DNA of 64,000 nt from a halophilic archaeon SHRA6 (GTDB taxonomy: Archaea > Halobacteriota > Halobacteria > Halobacteriales > Haloferacaceae). The notes under the pieces are model-generated. The model was not told the origin of the DNA. It searched no databases and saw only the letters and a program-made list of their open reading frames with translations. A program made the translations under genes and the position numbers. How positions within the stretch are numbered: the first letter of the stretch is position 1; the number at the start of each line of letters is the position of its first letter. This document shows positions 8,521 to 17,722 of this stretch, piece by piece. The stretch lies in the NCBI GenBank assembly GCA_005239175.1, contig ML241294.1, positions 569,275-633,274 on the forward strand. Direction: 5' to 3'.

Positions 8521-8937
8521 TCAGGACCGATCGACCGTGACCGGAACCGGCGAGCGACGGACAACTGTCTCTGCGACACTGCCGAGGAGAATCCGTGCGG
8601 CACCGTCGCGGCCGTGGCTTCCCATGACGATCGCGTCGATATTGTTCTCGGCGGCCTCTGCGTAGGCGACGATCTCGCGGGCAGGATTCCCGGTCGTGGT
8701 CGCGGTCTCGATGGTGGTGTCCTCGAGTCGATCGCGAACCTCTTCGAAAAGATCGTCTGCGTCGCTTTGATCAACGTCATCAAGAGTTGTTCCCAAACCA
8801 TCAGGGGGTGACACGTTCGGGGGACCGAGCACGTGAAGTAACACAAGGGTCGCATCGGGATACAGTTCGACCGCATATTCGGCCGCTGCCTTCGAGTGTG
8901 GCGATCCATCGACTGGAACGAGCACGCGCGTGGTCAT
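8521..8937 (-). CDS. Universal stress protein (UspA family)
   Basis: A 138-residue single Usp domain. The N-terminus TRVLVPVDGSPHSKAAAEYA and the C-terminal ATP-loop motif IVMGSHGRDGAARILLGSVA (G-2x-G-9x-G-S/T) are intact, so it probably binds ATP. It is convergent with the Vms1-like gene. General stress role; no specific partner is visible. Confidence 0.95.
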   Translation of the reverse strand: MTTRVLVPVDGSPHSKAAAEYAVELYPDATLVLLHVLGPPNVSPPDGLGTTLDDVDQSDADDLFEEVRDRLEDTTIETATTTGNPAREIVAYAEAAENNIDAIVMGSHGRDGAARILLGSVAETVVRRSPVPVTVDRS

Positions 8938-9044
8938 ATACCGCTGTTTTCACGGTCGGACACAAAACGATGTCCGTTGGCAAGCCGTCGTGAGTCACGC
9001 GCCCGATCGGAGTGCTTTCGCCGTCGGGGACGAAACGATTGGGT

Positions 9045-9296
9045 ATGGCCGAAACGAACGTCGAGGTCACCTGTCTGGACTGTGCGTTCCAAGAGTCACA
9101 TGCGGCACTCGGACGCGCACGGGTCGCACTTGCTGCGCACGCCTCTGAGACGGGCCACGACGTGGACTGGACAATCAATCGTGTCGCGCCCGGCGTCGAG
9201 CGGGCCGGATCGGACGCTGGCGTCTGCGGGATCGACGGCTGCGAAAACCAGGATTCGCCGCTTTTGGACTGGCGCAAAACAGCCGACGAATCCTGA
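9045..9296 (+). CDS. Small haloarchaeal Cys/His-rich protein, possible zinc finger
   Basis: An 83-residue protein with CLDCAFQESH near the N-terminus, an AAHASETGHDVDW segment and a second Cys pair CGIDGCEN near the C-terminus. These six or so Cys/His residues could hold one zinc ion, but the spacing matches no finger I can name. The preferred start is the ATG at 9045; an in-frame ATG at 9012 gives a less likely N-terminus. Function unknown. Confidence 0.65.
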   Translation: MAETNVEVTCLDCAFQESHAALGRARVALAAHASETGHDVDWTINRVAPGVERAGSDAGVCGIDGCENQDSPLLDWRKTADES

Positions 9297-9396
9297 GCGG
9301 TGCGGTACCACAGGCGCAACAGACCATCTCCTGTGGTCGACAGCCCCGCGTCGACGCTCCGCCTCATTTAACCCGATCGGCGTTCTGCGAGCAGGT

Positions 9397-10440
9397 ATGA
9401 ATTCCTCGACCAACGACGGACGCCGTCTCGCGATTCTTGCTCACGAAAAATTCCCCGAGCGAGCCAAAACGGCCCTCGGCATGATGCGATACGCCGACGA
9501 CGAGATCGTCGCAGTGCTCGATCGCACAAAGGCTGGTACGCGGGTTACCGATCATGTACCCGACATCTGCGACGCGCCGATCGTCGACAGCTTCGAGGCC
9601 ATTGAGGAACCGGTCGACGCGTTACTGATCGGGATCTCACCGATCGGAGGGGACTTCAAAAAGAGCTGGCGTCCCGACGTGTGTGCGGCGATCGAGGCTG
9701 GCTGCGATGTGATCGCCGGACTCCACTACTTTCTCAACGACGACGAGGAGTTCGCGGCACTCGCGGCTGAACACGGAGTCGACCTGATTGACGTCCGCAA
9801 GCCGAAAGACGACCTCACCGTCGCAAAAGGAATCGCTGACGAGGTCGATGCCCACGTCGCGCTCACGGTCGGGACTGACTGTTCGGTCGGCAAGATGACT
9901 GTCGCGCTCGAAACAGTGCGTGCGGCGCAGGCGGCAGGCATCGACGCCGCGTTGATCCCGACCGGCCAGACCGGAATCATGATCGAAGGCTGGGGGAACC
10001 CGATCGATCGAGTTATCTCAGATTTCACCGCCGGTGCAGTCGAGGAGATGATCCTCGAAGTCGGCGACGACCACGACCTCCTTGTCGTCGAAGGACAGGG
10101 AACGATCGTCCACCCGGCCTACTCGGGGGTGACCTGTGGGATTCTCCACGGCTCAATGGCTGACTCACTCGTTCTCTGTCACATCGCTGGCCTCGAAGCG
10201 ATCCACGGCTACGAGGACGTCACGCTCCCACCGATCGACACCTACGTCGACCTGTACGAATCGCTCGCGGAACCGCTATTCGAGACGAGCGTGGTCGCGG
10301 GTGCGCTCAACACGCGATCGATCGAGACAGATGCTGAAGCCGAAGCGGCGATCGGTGCCTTCGCTAGTGACCTCGGCGTGCCCGCAACTGATCCCGTCCG
10401 CTTCGACGCCGACGCGATTGTGGAGGCGATCACCGAATGA
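9397..10440 (+). CDS. dgcN: DUF1611 family protein, DgcN-type N-acetyl-D-glutamate synthase
   Basis: A 347-residue DUF1611 protein with an N-terminal Rossmann-like domain and a C-terminal P-loop domain (VGTDCSVGKMT at 158-168). DgcN has been described as acetylating D-glutamate to N-acetyl-D-glutamate. DgcA, an enolase-superfamily racemase, then yields the L-form for catabolism. The next gene is exactly such a racemase, overlapping by ATGA, which supports the assignment. Many DUF1611 members remain uncharacterised, so the substrate is inferred from context. Confidence 0.82.
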   Translation: MNSSTNDGRRLAILAHEKFPERAKTALGMMRYADDEIVAVLDRTKAGTRVTDHVPDICDAPIVDSFEAIEEPVDALLIGISPIGGDFKKSWRPDVCAAIEAGCDVIAGLHYFLNDDEEFAALAAEHGVDLIDVRKPKDDLTVAKGIADEVDAHVALTVGTDCSVGKMTVALETVRAAQAAGIDAALIPTGQTGIMIEGWGNPIDRVISDFTAGAVEEMILEVGDDHDLLVVEGQGTIVHPAYSGVTCGILHGSMADSLVLCHIAGLEAIHGYEDVTLPPIDTYVDLYESLAEPLFETSVVAGALNTRSIETDAEAEAAIGAFASDLGVPATDPVRFDADAIVEAITE

Positions 10441-11477
10441 CGCTCGAAACCAGCTTTGAGCAGGTCTCGCTGCCGCTCGCGGACCCGTTTACGATCGCGC
10501 GCGGGACCCAAACCCACGCGGAAAACGTGATCGTCCGGATCACCGACGACGCCGGGATGACCGGAATCGGCGGGGCGGCCCCATCGCCACATTACGGTGA
10601 GACCGCCGCAACTGTCGAAGCGGTCCTCCCGGAGCTTTTGACCGTCGTCGAAGCGATCGACGACCCCCACGCGTTCGAAGAGATTGAGCGACGGCTGCGA
10701 TCGAGGATCTCCGGCAACCCCGCCGCACGGAGTGCGGTCTCGATTGCGATCCACGATCTGGCTGCAAAGCGACTCGGCGTGCCGCTGTATCGGCTCTGGG
10801 GGCTCGATCCGTCCCAAACGCCGAATACGTCGTTCACGATCGGACTTGCTGAGACTGACGTCGTCCGTCAAAAGACCGCGGCGGCGGTTGAATCAGGCTA
10901 TGAGATCCTCAAGCTCAAACTCGGAACCGATCGTGACGAGGAACTCATCGAAGCAGTCCGCGAGGAGGCACCTGAGGCGAGGATCCGCGTCGACGCTAAC
11001 GAGGCGTGGACGCCACGAGAGACGATCGAAAACAGCCGAATGCTCGAAGAGTACGGCGTTGAGTTCATCGAACAGCCCGTGCCCGCTGAGAACCCCGATG
11101 GGCTGCGGTTCGCCTACCAACGCTCTGCGTTGCCAATCGCCGCCGACGAGTCCTGTGTCACGCTCGAAGACATCCCACAAATCGCCGATCGAGCAGACAT
11201 TGTAAACCTGAAGCTCATGAAGTGCGGTGGCCTCTATGAAGCCCAGCGGATGATTCACACCGCCCGAGCCCACGGACTCGACGTAATGCTCGGGTGTATG
11301 ATCGAATCGAACGCTTCGATTGCCGCAGCCTGTCATCTCGGGCCGCTTTTGGATTACGCAGACCTCGATGGCTCGTTGTTGCTCGAAGAAGACGACTACG
11401 CGGGCGTGTCGCTATCGAACGGTCAAATCGATCTTGCAGGACTCGATCGGTCGGGAACCGGCGCGATCGGTCGGTGA
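10437..11477 (+). CDS. dgcA: Enolase-superfamily racemase, DgcA / dipeptide epimerase family
   Basis: A 346-residue muconate-lactonising-subgroup enzyme. Residues visible: K159-x-K161 (KLKLGT), metal ligands D186 (RVDANEAW), E212 (FIEQP) and D237 (AADES), and the second catalytic lysine near 262 (NLKLMKCGG). The family includes L-Ala-D/L-Glu epimerases and N-acetyl-D-Glu racemase DgcA. Its translational coupling with the DUF1611 gene favours the latter. The pair would convert D-glutamate through its N-acetyl form. Confidence 0.88.
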   Translation: MTLETSFEQVSLPLADPFTIARGTQTHAENVIVRITDDAGMTGIGGAAPSPHYGETAATVEAVLPELLTVVEAIDDPHAFEEIERRLRSRISGNPAARSAVSIAIHDLAAKRLGVPLYRLWGLDPSQTPNTSFTIGLAETDVVRQKTAAAVESGYEILKLKLGTDRDEELIEAVREEAPEARIRVDANEAWTPRETIENSRMLEEYGVEFIEQPVPAENPDGLRFAYQRSALPIAADESCVTLEDIPQIADRADIVNLKLMKCGGLYEAQRMIHTARAHGLDVMLGCMIESNASIAAACHLGPLLDYADLDGSLLLEEDDYAGVSLSNGQIDLAGLDRSGTGAIGR

Positions 11478-11481
11478 CCGG

Positions 11482-12345
11482 TTACCGATCGTCGTCTTGA
11501 AGCTCTTCGAGTTCGGCTTCGATCTCGGCGTCGTCGAGTTCAGCGTCAATGTCACTGTCTTCAAGATCGGCGTCGAGATCCTCGAGTTCGGCATCGAGGT
11601 CTTCGTCTGATTCTGCGACAGCGGTATCCGTGTCGGCAGGCGCGTCAGATTTGCCCATCTCAGATTTGAGCGTCTCTAGCTCTGAATCGACCTCGCCACC
11701 GGTCCGGATCGATTCGAGCTCACGATCGAGACTATCCTTGTCGGACAGTGCGTTCTCGAATGCGCCTGACTCTTGGAGTTCGTCCATGGCGGCCGAGCGG
11801 GCCTCCATCTCGTCGGTTCGCTCTTCGGCACGCTCGATCGCCCGGCCCACGTCTTCCATCTCGTCGCCGACGCCGGTCATCGCTTCTGAGACCCGCGTGG
11901 ACGCCTCGGCAGCCTCGTAGCGGGCTTTCATCGTCTCTTTTTTCGTTCGGAACTCCTCGATCTGGCCCTGGAGCTCGTTTTTCTTCTCGACGAGGCTATC
12001 CTGTGTCGACTGCAGGTCGGCGATCTGGCCTTCGAGCTCTTCGATCTGACGCATCTTCGATTTCTTCTTTTCGAGTGCGCGCCGGGCGAGGTCGTCTCGG
12101 TCCTGTTGGACAGCCTCGCGGGCCTGGGCGTTGTGTTTTTCGACGTTCTCTTCGAGGCGTCGTTTTTGAATCTCAAGGCGCTTTTTTTGCGTCGTGAGGT
12201 CTGCAATTCCCTGTTTGACGTCCTGTAGCTCGTCGCGCATCTGCTCATAAGAGTAATCGAGCGTCTCCGTCGGGTCCTCCGCACGGTTGAGGATCGAGTT
12301 GAGCTTCGATCGGATGACGTAGGAGGCGCGAGAGAGGATTCCCAT
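11482..12345 (-). CDS. pspA: PspA/IM30 family membrane-stress protein
   Basis: A 287-residue, almost wholly coiled-coil protein. The start MGILSRASYVIRSKLN is the amphipathic helix that binds membranes in PspA/Vipp1. The last 55 residues are an extremely acidic tail made of short repeats of the type DAELEDLDADLED, not present in bacterial PspA. ESCRT-III-like membrane maintenance is the family role. It is divergent from the hydrolase gene, and both appear to share one TATA element at about 12369-12377. It is convergent with dgcA, only 4 bases apart. Confidence 0.93.
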   Translation of the reverse strand: MGILSRASYVIRSKLNSILNRAEDPTETLDYSYEQMRDELQDVKQGIADLTTQKKRLEIQKRRLEENVEKHNAQAREAVQQDRDDLARRALEKKKSKMRQIEELEGQIADLQSTQDSLVEKKNELQGQIEEFRTKKETMKARYEAAEASTRVSEAMTGVGDEMEDVGRAIERAEERTDEMEARSAAMDELQESGAFENALSDKDSLDRELESIRTGGEVDSELETLKSEMGKSDAPADTDTAVAESDEDLDAELEDLDADLEDSDIDAELDDAEIEAELEELQDDDR

Positions 12346-12364
12346 AGTTGTGTATGGGCCACGT

Positions 12365-12380
12365 TAGGCTTAAAACCTGA
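12365..12380. promoter_or_regulatory. Shared bidirectional TATA-like element
   Basis: The sequence ggcttaaaacc at about 12368-12378 reads as a TATA-like element on both strands. It lies about 26 bases upstream of the ATG at 12399 (hydrolase, +) and about 28 bases upstream of the ATG at 12345 (PspA, -). Both genes would then give leaderless messages. No second TATA-like sequence is visible in the 53-base gap. Confidence 0.55.
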
Positions 12381-12398
12381 TACACCGTTTCGCGGCAT

Positions 12399-13022
12399 AT
12401 GGGCCAAACGGTACGCCTCGGCGGTGATCGAAATGTCACGGCGACACTTGATCGAGCCGACAGCGAGGCGACTGCGGCGGTGGTCGCGTGTCCGCCACAT
12501 CCCCAACATCGTGGACACCGCGGCGATACACGGCTACGGGCCGTTAGTGCGGCACTGACCGATCGGGGAGTCGACTGCCTCCGGTTCGACTACGGGCCGT
12601 GGGACAACGGCTACGGGGAGTGTACTGACGCAGATGACGCGGTCTCATGGGCCCAGACGCGGTACGATCGAGTCGGCATCTTTGGGTTCAGCTTCGGCGG
12701 GACCGCCGCACTCGTCACCGCGGCAAGCCGAACGGAGCTGTGTGCTGTGAGCGCGCTCGCACCCACTGCACGGCTCAATCAGGATGCCGACGCGGTCGAA
12801 GCACTCGGATACATCGACGGGCCGGTCCAGATCGTGTACGCGACACGCGACGACACCGCGGACTGGGAGCCAGTCGTCGATCGTGCCCGCGAGCGTAAGT
12901 CGTCTGGCGCAAAGACCGACCTCGTCGAGGTCGAATCAGACCACTTTTTTATCGGGCGCGAACACGACGTCGCCGAGCCGATCGGAGGCTTTCTCGCTGC
13001 TCATGTGCACGAGGAAACATAA
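12399..13022 (+). CDS. Alpha/beta hydrolase
   Basis: A 207-residue alpha/beta-hydrolase with the nucleophile elbow GFSFGG (S98). An early PPHPQHRGHRGDTRL resembles the oxyanion strand of the dienelactone hydrolase-like/YfcE-free esterase group. A candidate catalytic His lies in ESDHFF near residue 184. Secreted features are absent, so it is cytoplasmic. Substrate unknown. It is divergent from pspA and convergent with the DnaJ-ferredoxin gene. Confidence 0.85.
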   Translation: MGQTVRLGGDRNVTATLDRADSEATAAVVACPPHPQHRGHRGDTRLRAVSAALTDRGVDCLRFDYGPWDNGYGECTDADDAVSWAQTRYDRVGIFGFSFGGTAALVTAASRTELCAVSALAPTARLNQDADAVEALGYIDGPVQIVYATRDDTADWEPVVDRARERKSSGAKTDLVEVESDHFFIGREHDVAEPIGGFLAAHVHEET

Positions 13023-13043
13023 GGTCAGCGTACCGTCGGGCGA

Positions 13044-13694
13044 TCAGTCGTTGAGCACCTTCCCGAACGGCCCCGGCGGCAAGCGGAGGTCATCGAGTTC
13101 GGGGAGATGCTTGACGTTGAACACCAACTGGAGATCCTGTGAAATCGGCTGACCGAGACACGAAAGCCGGAATCCACGATCGGTCATCTCTTCGGGAAGC
13201 ACGTGATCGATCGGCTGGACCATGTCGCCGGCCCGGAGGAGAACCGCACAGTTCGCACACGCCCCGCCGCGACAGGCGTAGGGCCACGTATACCCGTGTC
13301 GCTCAGCGGCCTCAAGCACCGATTCGTCAGACTCGGCTGTGAGCGTCCCGTACGCCTCCTTATCTAAGTTTGCCGCGGCCGCCCGCTCGAAAAGATTCTC
13401 ATCGTCAAGGCTCCAGCCGCGTTCGACAATCGTCTCGTAGTCGAGATATTCGATGTCGTGGGTGACCCGGTGCTTTTCCTCTCTGGAATCGCCAGGAGAC
13501 GAGCTGGCGATCGATCGCGTTCGCTTGCGAGTGCCGGCCTTCGCGTCCTCGTAGGCGGCTTTGATCAGCTGAAACTCCTCCATCGACCCCCCGTGATCTG
13601 GGTGGGCGTCCTTGACGCGGCGTTTGTACGCCCGTTTGAGATCCTCCTCGGACGCGTCGTCGTCAACGCCGAGGATCTCGTGGGGGGAGTCCAT
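13044..13694 (-). CDS. J domain fused to a [2Fe-2S] ferredoxin
   Basis: A 216-residue fusion. Residues 1-55 are a J domain with the HPD tripeptide at 31-33, the part that stimulates DnaK ATPase. A charged linker follows. From about 75 there is a plant-type [2Fe-2S] ferredoxin with ligands C141, C146, C149 and C179 (YACRGGACANC, then SCLG). This architecture is known from haloarchaea. It suggests a redox carrier delivered to, or assembled with help of, DnaK. Confidence 0.92.
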   Translation of the reverse strand: MDSPHEILGVDDDASEEDLKRAYKRRVKDAHPDHGGSMEEFQLIKAAYEDAKAGTRKRTRSIASSSPGDSREEKHRVTHDIEYLDYETIVERGWSLDDENLFERAAAANLDKEAYGTLTAESDESVLEAAERHGYTWPYACRGGACANCAVLLRAGDMVQPIDHVLPEEMTDRGFRLSCLGQPISQDLQLVFNVKHLPELDDLRLPPGPFGKVLND

Positions 13695-13795
13695 ATGAGT
13701 GGTTAGAGAGTTTCCTGCAAAAGGGATTCGCTACGGGTCGATCCAGCCGCGAGAAACCGCAGTGGTATCGAATCTGAAATTCGTACTAGCGTGTT

Positions 13796-15160
13796 TTAGT
13801 CGTCGGCAGCGATCGGCTCGCGATCGCCGCGCGGGAAGTTATCAATGGTTGCCGATCGGAAGCCCGCCTCGTCGAACTCATAGTCGCCGTCAAGGAACTC
13901 GATCACCGTCTGGGTATCCCGCATCGCGTTTTTCAGACACGTCGACGCGCCGGGCGAGGGCGTGATGTTGAACAGGATATCGTCGCCGGTGAGTTTCGCC
14001 TCACCCATGTCGAGGCTTTTCGCCTCAGTGTCGACGATCTGTGGGCGAACACCACCGTAGCCCTTCGCGCGTTCGATATCGGCGAGCTCTGCGCTCGGTA
14101 CCACCTTCTGTACGTGCGGGAGAAACGCACGCCTGCCAACCTCGGGAACGTCGTAGACGAGGTTCTTGAGCACGTACGGCAGCAATATCGGATCAGCCAG
14201 GATGTTTGCGTAGCTGAGCACGGAGTCAGGGTTGAGCCCGAACACATCGAAGAAGTCCCCGACAGTCGAGAGCTGGCCGCGTTCGAGGGCGGGAACGAGC
14301 TTCGCGGTTGGTCCAAACCGGGTGATTGATGCGTCGTGGACGTCCGCGTCGCCGTGGACCGCTGCGAACGGGAGTTTCTTCATCTGCAGCGTGTATACCT
14401 TGCCGTTGAGCATATCGCGCCCGAGGAAGAAACTCCCCGCGACCGGGAGCAACGACAGGTGCTCACCGTAGCCAAGCCGCTTGGCAATCTGGAGGCTGTG
14501 TGAGCCCGCAGCGACGACGGCGGCGTCGGCATCTGCCCAACCGTCGTCAGTGTCGAATACATAGCCGTCGTCTGTCCGCTCGATTTTCTCGACTTTCGTG
14601 CCCGTGAAGACGTCGACCCGATCGCTCCGTTCGGCCTCCTCGATGAACGACTTGGCAGTCGCTCCGTAGTCGACGACGTAGCCGTCGGGCGTCTGTAGCG
14701 CGAGCAGTTCGGTGTCGGAGTCGCGCCCCTCGACGACGGCGGGTTCGAGTTCAGCGATCTCTTCGCGATCGATCGCCCGAAGCTTCGGAAACAGGTCACC
14801 GAAGCCCTCGTCGTCGTAGCGGCGTTCGAGCTTCTCGACCTCCTCGTTACCGACCGCGAGCACCATTTTGCTCCGCTTTGCGTGCATCTCGCGATCGGGG
14901 TCGACGTTTTCGAGATACCCCGCCAACAGCTCCGCGCCCTCTTTTACTTCTTCTGCCTTTTCGAGGGTGTAGTTCGTCTCGATGTCCCCGAAGTGTAGCG
15001 TCTGGGAGTTGTTGGTTCGGTGGGAGTTGATCGCCGCGATCTCGTCTTCCTTTTCGATCAACGCGATGCGATCGATGTCAGTGAACTGCGAGACCGTGTA
15101 TAACAACGATGCACCGCTTATGCCGCCGCCGACGATAACGAGGTCATATTCTCCGAGCAT
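13796..15160 (-). CDS. FAD-dependent oxidoreductase, malate:quinone oxidoreductase-like
   Basis: A 454-residue flavoprotein with an N-terminal FAD dinucleotide-binding motif (VIVGGGISGAS, about 8-18). Blocks HRTNNSQTLHFGDIETNYT, GYGGVRPQIVD and ITPSPGASTCL recall malate:quinone oxidoreductase (NSAGTGH...ELNY and GASPGAST). They also resemble the L-2-hydroxyglutarate oxidase relatives. A membrane-peripheral dehydrogenase of a 2-hydroxy acid passing electrons to quinone is inferred; malate is the best guess. Length is slightly below the ~490 of bacterial Mqo. Confidence 0.8.
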   Translation of the reverse strand: MLGEYDLVIVGGGISGASLLYTVSQFTDIDRIALIEKEDEIAAINSHRTNNSQTLHFGDIETNYTLEKAEEVKEGAELLAGYLENVDPDREMHAKRSKMVLAVGNEEVEKLERRYDDEGFGDLFPKLRAIDREEIAELEPAVVEGRDSDTELLALQTPDGYVVDYGATAKSFIEEAERSDRVDVFTGTKVEKIERTDDGYVFDTDDGWADADAAVVAAGSHSLQIAKRLGYGEHLSLLPVAGSFFLGRDMLNGKVYTLQMKKLPFAAVHGDADVHDASITRFGPTAKLVPALERGQLSTVGDFFDVFGLNPDSVLSYANILADPILLPYVLKNLVYDVPEVGRRAFLPHVQKVVPSAELADIERAKGYGGVRPQIVDTEAKSLDMGEAKLTGDDILFNITPSPGASTCLKNAMRDTQTVIEFLDGDYEFDEAGFRSATIDNFPRGDREPIAADD

Positions 15161-15385
15161 AGGTATGTGCCGTGGCCGCAGTTGGAGTGGCCGTTAGGAC
15201 TATATTGGCGATCGCGCTTAATTTCCTTTCCATCCGGACTGAGAGCGTCTCATTCGGTTGAGAGAGATTCTATATATCAGTATACGATTTATTAGCGGCG
15301 TCGCGGCCGATCAACGGCTAGTAGCGGCGTAGAGCGATCGGCGAAAAACAATATCTTAAACAGCCTTGCCACGGGAGTAGCACGT

Positions 15386-15550
15386 ATGGCACTGGAGATG
15401 GACCACGACTGCCCAAAGTGTGGCGAGGAAGCCACGTTTTATCGATCGGCAAGCACAGCGCTGCATCTCGGTGAGAAAACCAAGTGGCGATGCACCGAGT
15501 GCGGCTACGGATTCATCAAAATCAACGGGATCGACAGTTCGGTGGCGTGA
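15386..15550 (+). CDS. Small zinc-ribbon protein
   Basis: A 54-residue protein with two CxxC knuckles, C9-x2-C12 and C36-x2-C39, forming a zinc ribbon. Between them is HLGEKTKWRC. Similar tiny haloarchaeal zinc proteins are conserved but uncharacterised. The start is the ATG at 15386, and TATA-like attagc/tatatc elements lie further upstream. Confidence 0.75.
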   Translation: MALEMDHDCPKCGEEATFYRSASTALHLGEKTKWRCTECGYGFIKINGIDSSVA

Positions 15551-15586
15551 ACCGTCGCAGGACGATCGCTTCCGCAACCGTGGGTG

Positions 15587-16531
15587 TCACCAGATAGTTG
15601 GCGTATACTCGAACGTGAGAGAATCGATCGCCTCAGGGGGCAGTCCGACATCGGAGAACAGCTGTCGGAACACGCCCCGGTACTCTTCTTCGGGGATTTC
15701 CTCCTGCGGCGGTAGTTCGATCCTGAGATTGAATCCGTTCAGGCGATCAAGTTTGACTGTATAGGTGTGCTCGCCACGCCGGTGAATGATCTTCATACTC
15801 TGGACGACGAAGTCAACGGTTGCCAGCCGAGTGCCCTCCTGAGTAAAGGTTACTTTGTACCAGCCATCACCATGGGTTTCCGACCCGTTACTCTCGGTCG
15901 CCTCGCTCGTTAGCGATTCGTAGGTTCGGGGAAACGCCGGTTCTTCGGTAATCTCAACCGAGGGAGCGTCCGTCCCTTCGTTGATCGTGTCTTTGAGCGT
16001 GTCGACGTATTCGTGTGCTTGGCCGTCTTCCATATCGAAGGCAAGGGTCAATCGCGGGAGTAGCCATTCGTCAGGTGGTACGCTCGTAATATCGAATTCC
16101 TCATCCATGGTGCGGTCATCGAAGACCGATGCTGTCACTGATTCGGCTTCAGCTGTGAACCAGAGTTCGAGAAAAACGAGTTGGGTATAAAAGAATGTGA
16201 CCGCCAATACCCGGTAGTCTGGACCGAATCGGTCGTCGAGATCAGCAATACCGGCAGGATGGAACCCGCTATTGGGATCTTTGGTTCCGACGTAGTACGG
16301 CTCGTCGATAGTATATCCCGCATCCTGCGCGGTGTTCATGACCGCATCGTAGTCTACATCAGGTACTGATCCAGATGCGTGATAATACGCGGCGTTCGAA
16401 CCCGGTCCGAACGGAAACCCCTGGCAGCCTGCGAGTGCAGTAGTGGCCGCGATCGATAGCGACGATCCGATCGTTGTTAGCAAGCGTCGACGGGACGACC
16501 CGTCTGTGTGAATCCAGCTAGTTCGTGTCAT
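15587..16531 (-). CDS. Tat-exported lipoprotein, unknown function
   Basis: A 314-residue protein with a Tat signal (S13-R-R-R-L-L) and a lipobox LAGC ending at C36, so a lipid-anchored surface protein. The mature part has no recognisable domain. It contains a possible beta-rich fold with DDRTMDEEFDITSVP and a C-terminal ELPPQEEIPEEEYRGVFRQL. Such lipoproteins are common in haloarchaea; no function can be assigned. Confidence 0.8.
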   Translation of the reverse strand: MTRTSWIHTDGSSRRRLLTTIGSSLSIAATTALAGCQGFPFGPGSNAAYYHASGSVPDVDYDAVMNTAQDAGYTIDEPYYVGTKDPNSGFHPAGIADLDDRFGPDYRVLAVTFFYTQLVFLELWFTAEAESVTASVFDDRTMDEEFDITSVPPDEWLLPRLTLAFDMEDGQAHEYVDTLKDTINEGTDAPSVEITEEPAFPRTYESLTSEATESNGSETHGDGWYKVTFTQEGTRLATVDFVVQSMKIIHRRGEHTYTVKLDRLNGFNLRIELPPQEEIPEEEYRGVFRQLFSDVGLPPEAIDSLTFEYTPTIW

Positions 16532-17224
16532 CGGTAGCTATCCGAGCGTCGCATTCGTCTGCGACCACTCTTGAGGAGGGCGAGAATGACGCCCATCTGT
16601 CCGTAGCCACTCGCAATCTGGCGTTTTGAGCGTATCCAGTACGATCGCCACCAAGCAACGGCGCGACGATCAAGGCGATCGCGCTGGCGAGCGTGCTCTT
16701 TGCTACTCGGTGTACTTGCATACCGAGTAATAGCCGATCGTTCATGATAAAGTATGAGGAATACGAGCCCCCAGCTTCATGACGTACGGCGAAATCCTCG
16801 TCGCAAGGAAGTAACACGGGTAATCGAAGTCGGCTCACGCAGTTTCGACGGCTCGATCTGTCTAGGCCACTCGTGCCGCTCATCAACAGGTGAGAATAAA
16901 TAATAAATGATATATTGCGATATGAAATTGTGTTTCTTGGAAATTCCTGCTTTTCAGCAACGGCGACCCGCGACGGCTCGGCCGTTGGCGGGTCGTCTGG
17001 GCGTCGTCGAGATCGTGCGTCCAATTCTATACCGCTCCATAAGATCGATCAACACCGAGTAACTCTAAGACAGCAGTAACTTCTCGCACTAACAACCACA
17101 TCATAATCGACATCGAACGCTTCTGAGCAGGTCTGCGAGTGTCATACGCACCACTCACTACGACCTACTCGCTTTGCAAACTCCCTGAACTAGACAATGC
17201 CAGCAACCTGGTCATACCTAGTAA
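16532..17224. other. Long intergenic stretch, no convincing gene
   Basis: About 690 bases with lower GC than the flanks, including a very AT-rich run near 16890-16930 (aataaataataaatgatatatt). Frames on the minus strand exist but lack acidic haloarchaeal character. One, around 16541-16746, begins MNDRLLLGMQVHRVAKST and has a hydrophobic run, possibly the remnant of a membrane protein. I see no tRNA, repeat array or clear promoter pair. Confidence 0.4.
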
Positions 17225-17509
17225 TTAGATACCATCATCGGGATCGTGCTTTTCCTCCATACGTCGGGCTTCTGTGGCATACTGGTCCTGGAGGGCAGCG
17301 GTGTCCACCGTACCGAGGTTGGCTGGATCAGCGTCGACAGCAGCAGTCGTCTCTCGGACATCACTGAACGAGGTGAGTGCCCGTTCCCTGCGGAAGTATC
17401 GCTCTCCGTCGGTGGTGGCGTAGGTGAGGATAATCAGGTTTTGTTCATCGTCAGAGTATGTCCGCTCAACGAGCCACACGCGAACAGTGTCATCCGGATC
17501 AGTCGTCAT
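17225..17509 (-). CDS. Conserved-looking hypothetical protein
   Basis: A 94-residue acidic protein (MTTDPDDTVRVWLVERTYSD...) ending in EEKHDPDDGI. No domain recognised. The beta-strand-rich N-terminal half VRVWLVERTYSDDEQNLIIL suggests a small alpha/beta fold. The ATG at 17509 is preferred over the longer frame because the upstream part is basic and non-haloarchaeal in composition. Confidence 0.6.
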   Translation of the reverse strand: MTTDPDDTVRVWLVERTYSDDEQNLIILTYATTDGERYFRRERALTSFSDVRETTAAVDADPANLGTVDTAALQDQYATEARRMEEKHDPDDGI

Positions 17510-17722
17510 ATATCGTAGTTTTGTGTGCGGACAAAAATACGTAGAGCCTGCCCCTGCCAGTACCGAGTTCTTATCTGAATGGGTACTTGCTGGCTGGAGA
17601 CACCCATACACAACTGTTGTTACAGGTGATACAAAGGACAGTACCGCAATATCACGGATCGGGTCAGTAGCCGATCGCTCTTCCGTCACCACGGTTATCC
17701 GACCGGGTCGCGTACAAAACCT

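Noticed and set aside
16518-17024. 168-codon minus-strand frame next to the Tat lipoprotein
   Set aside because: Basic, cysteine-poor composition unlike haloarchaeal proteins and only one hydrophobic run; at most a decayed membrane gene.
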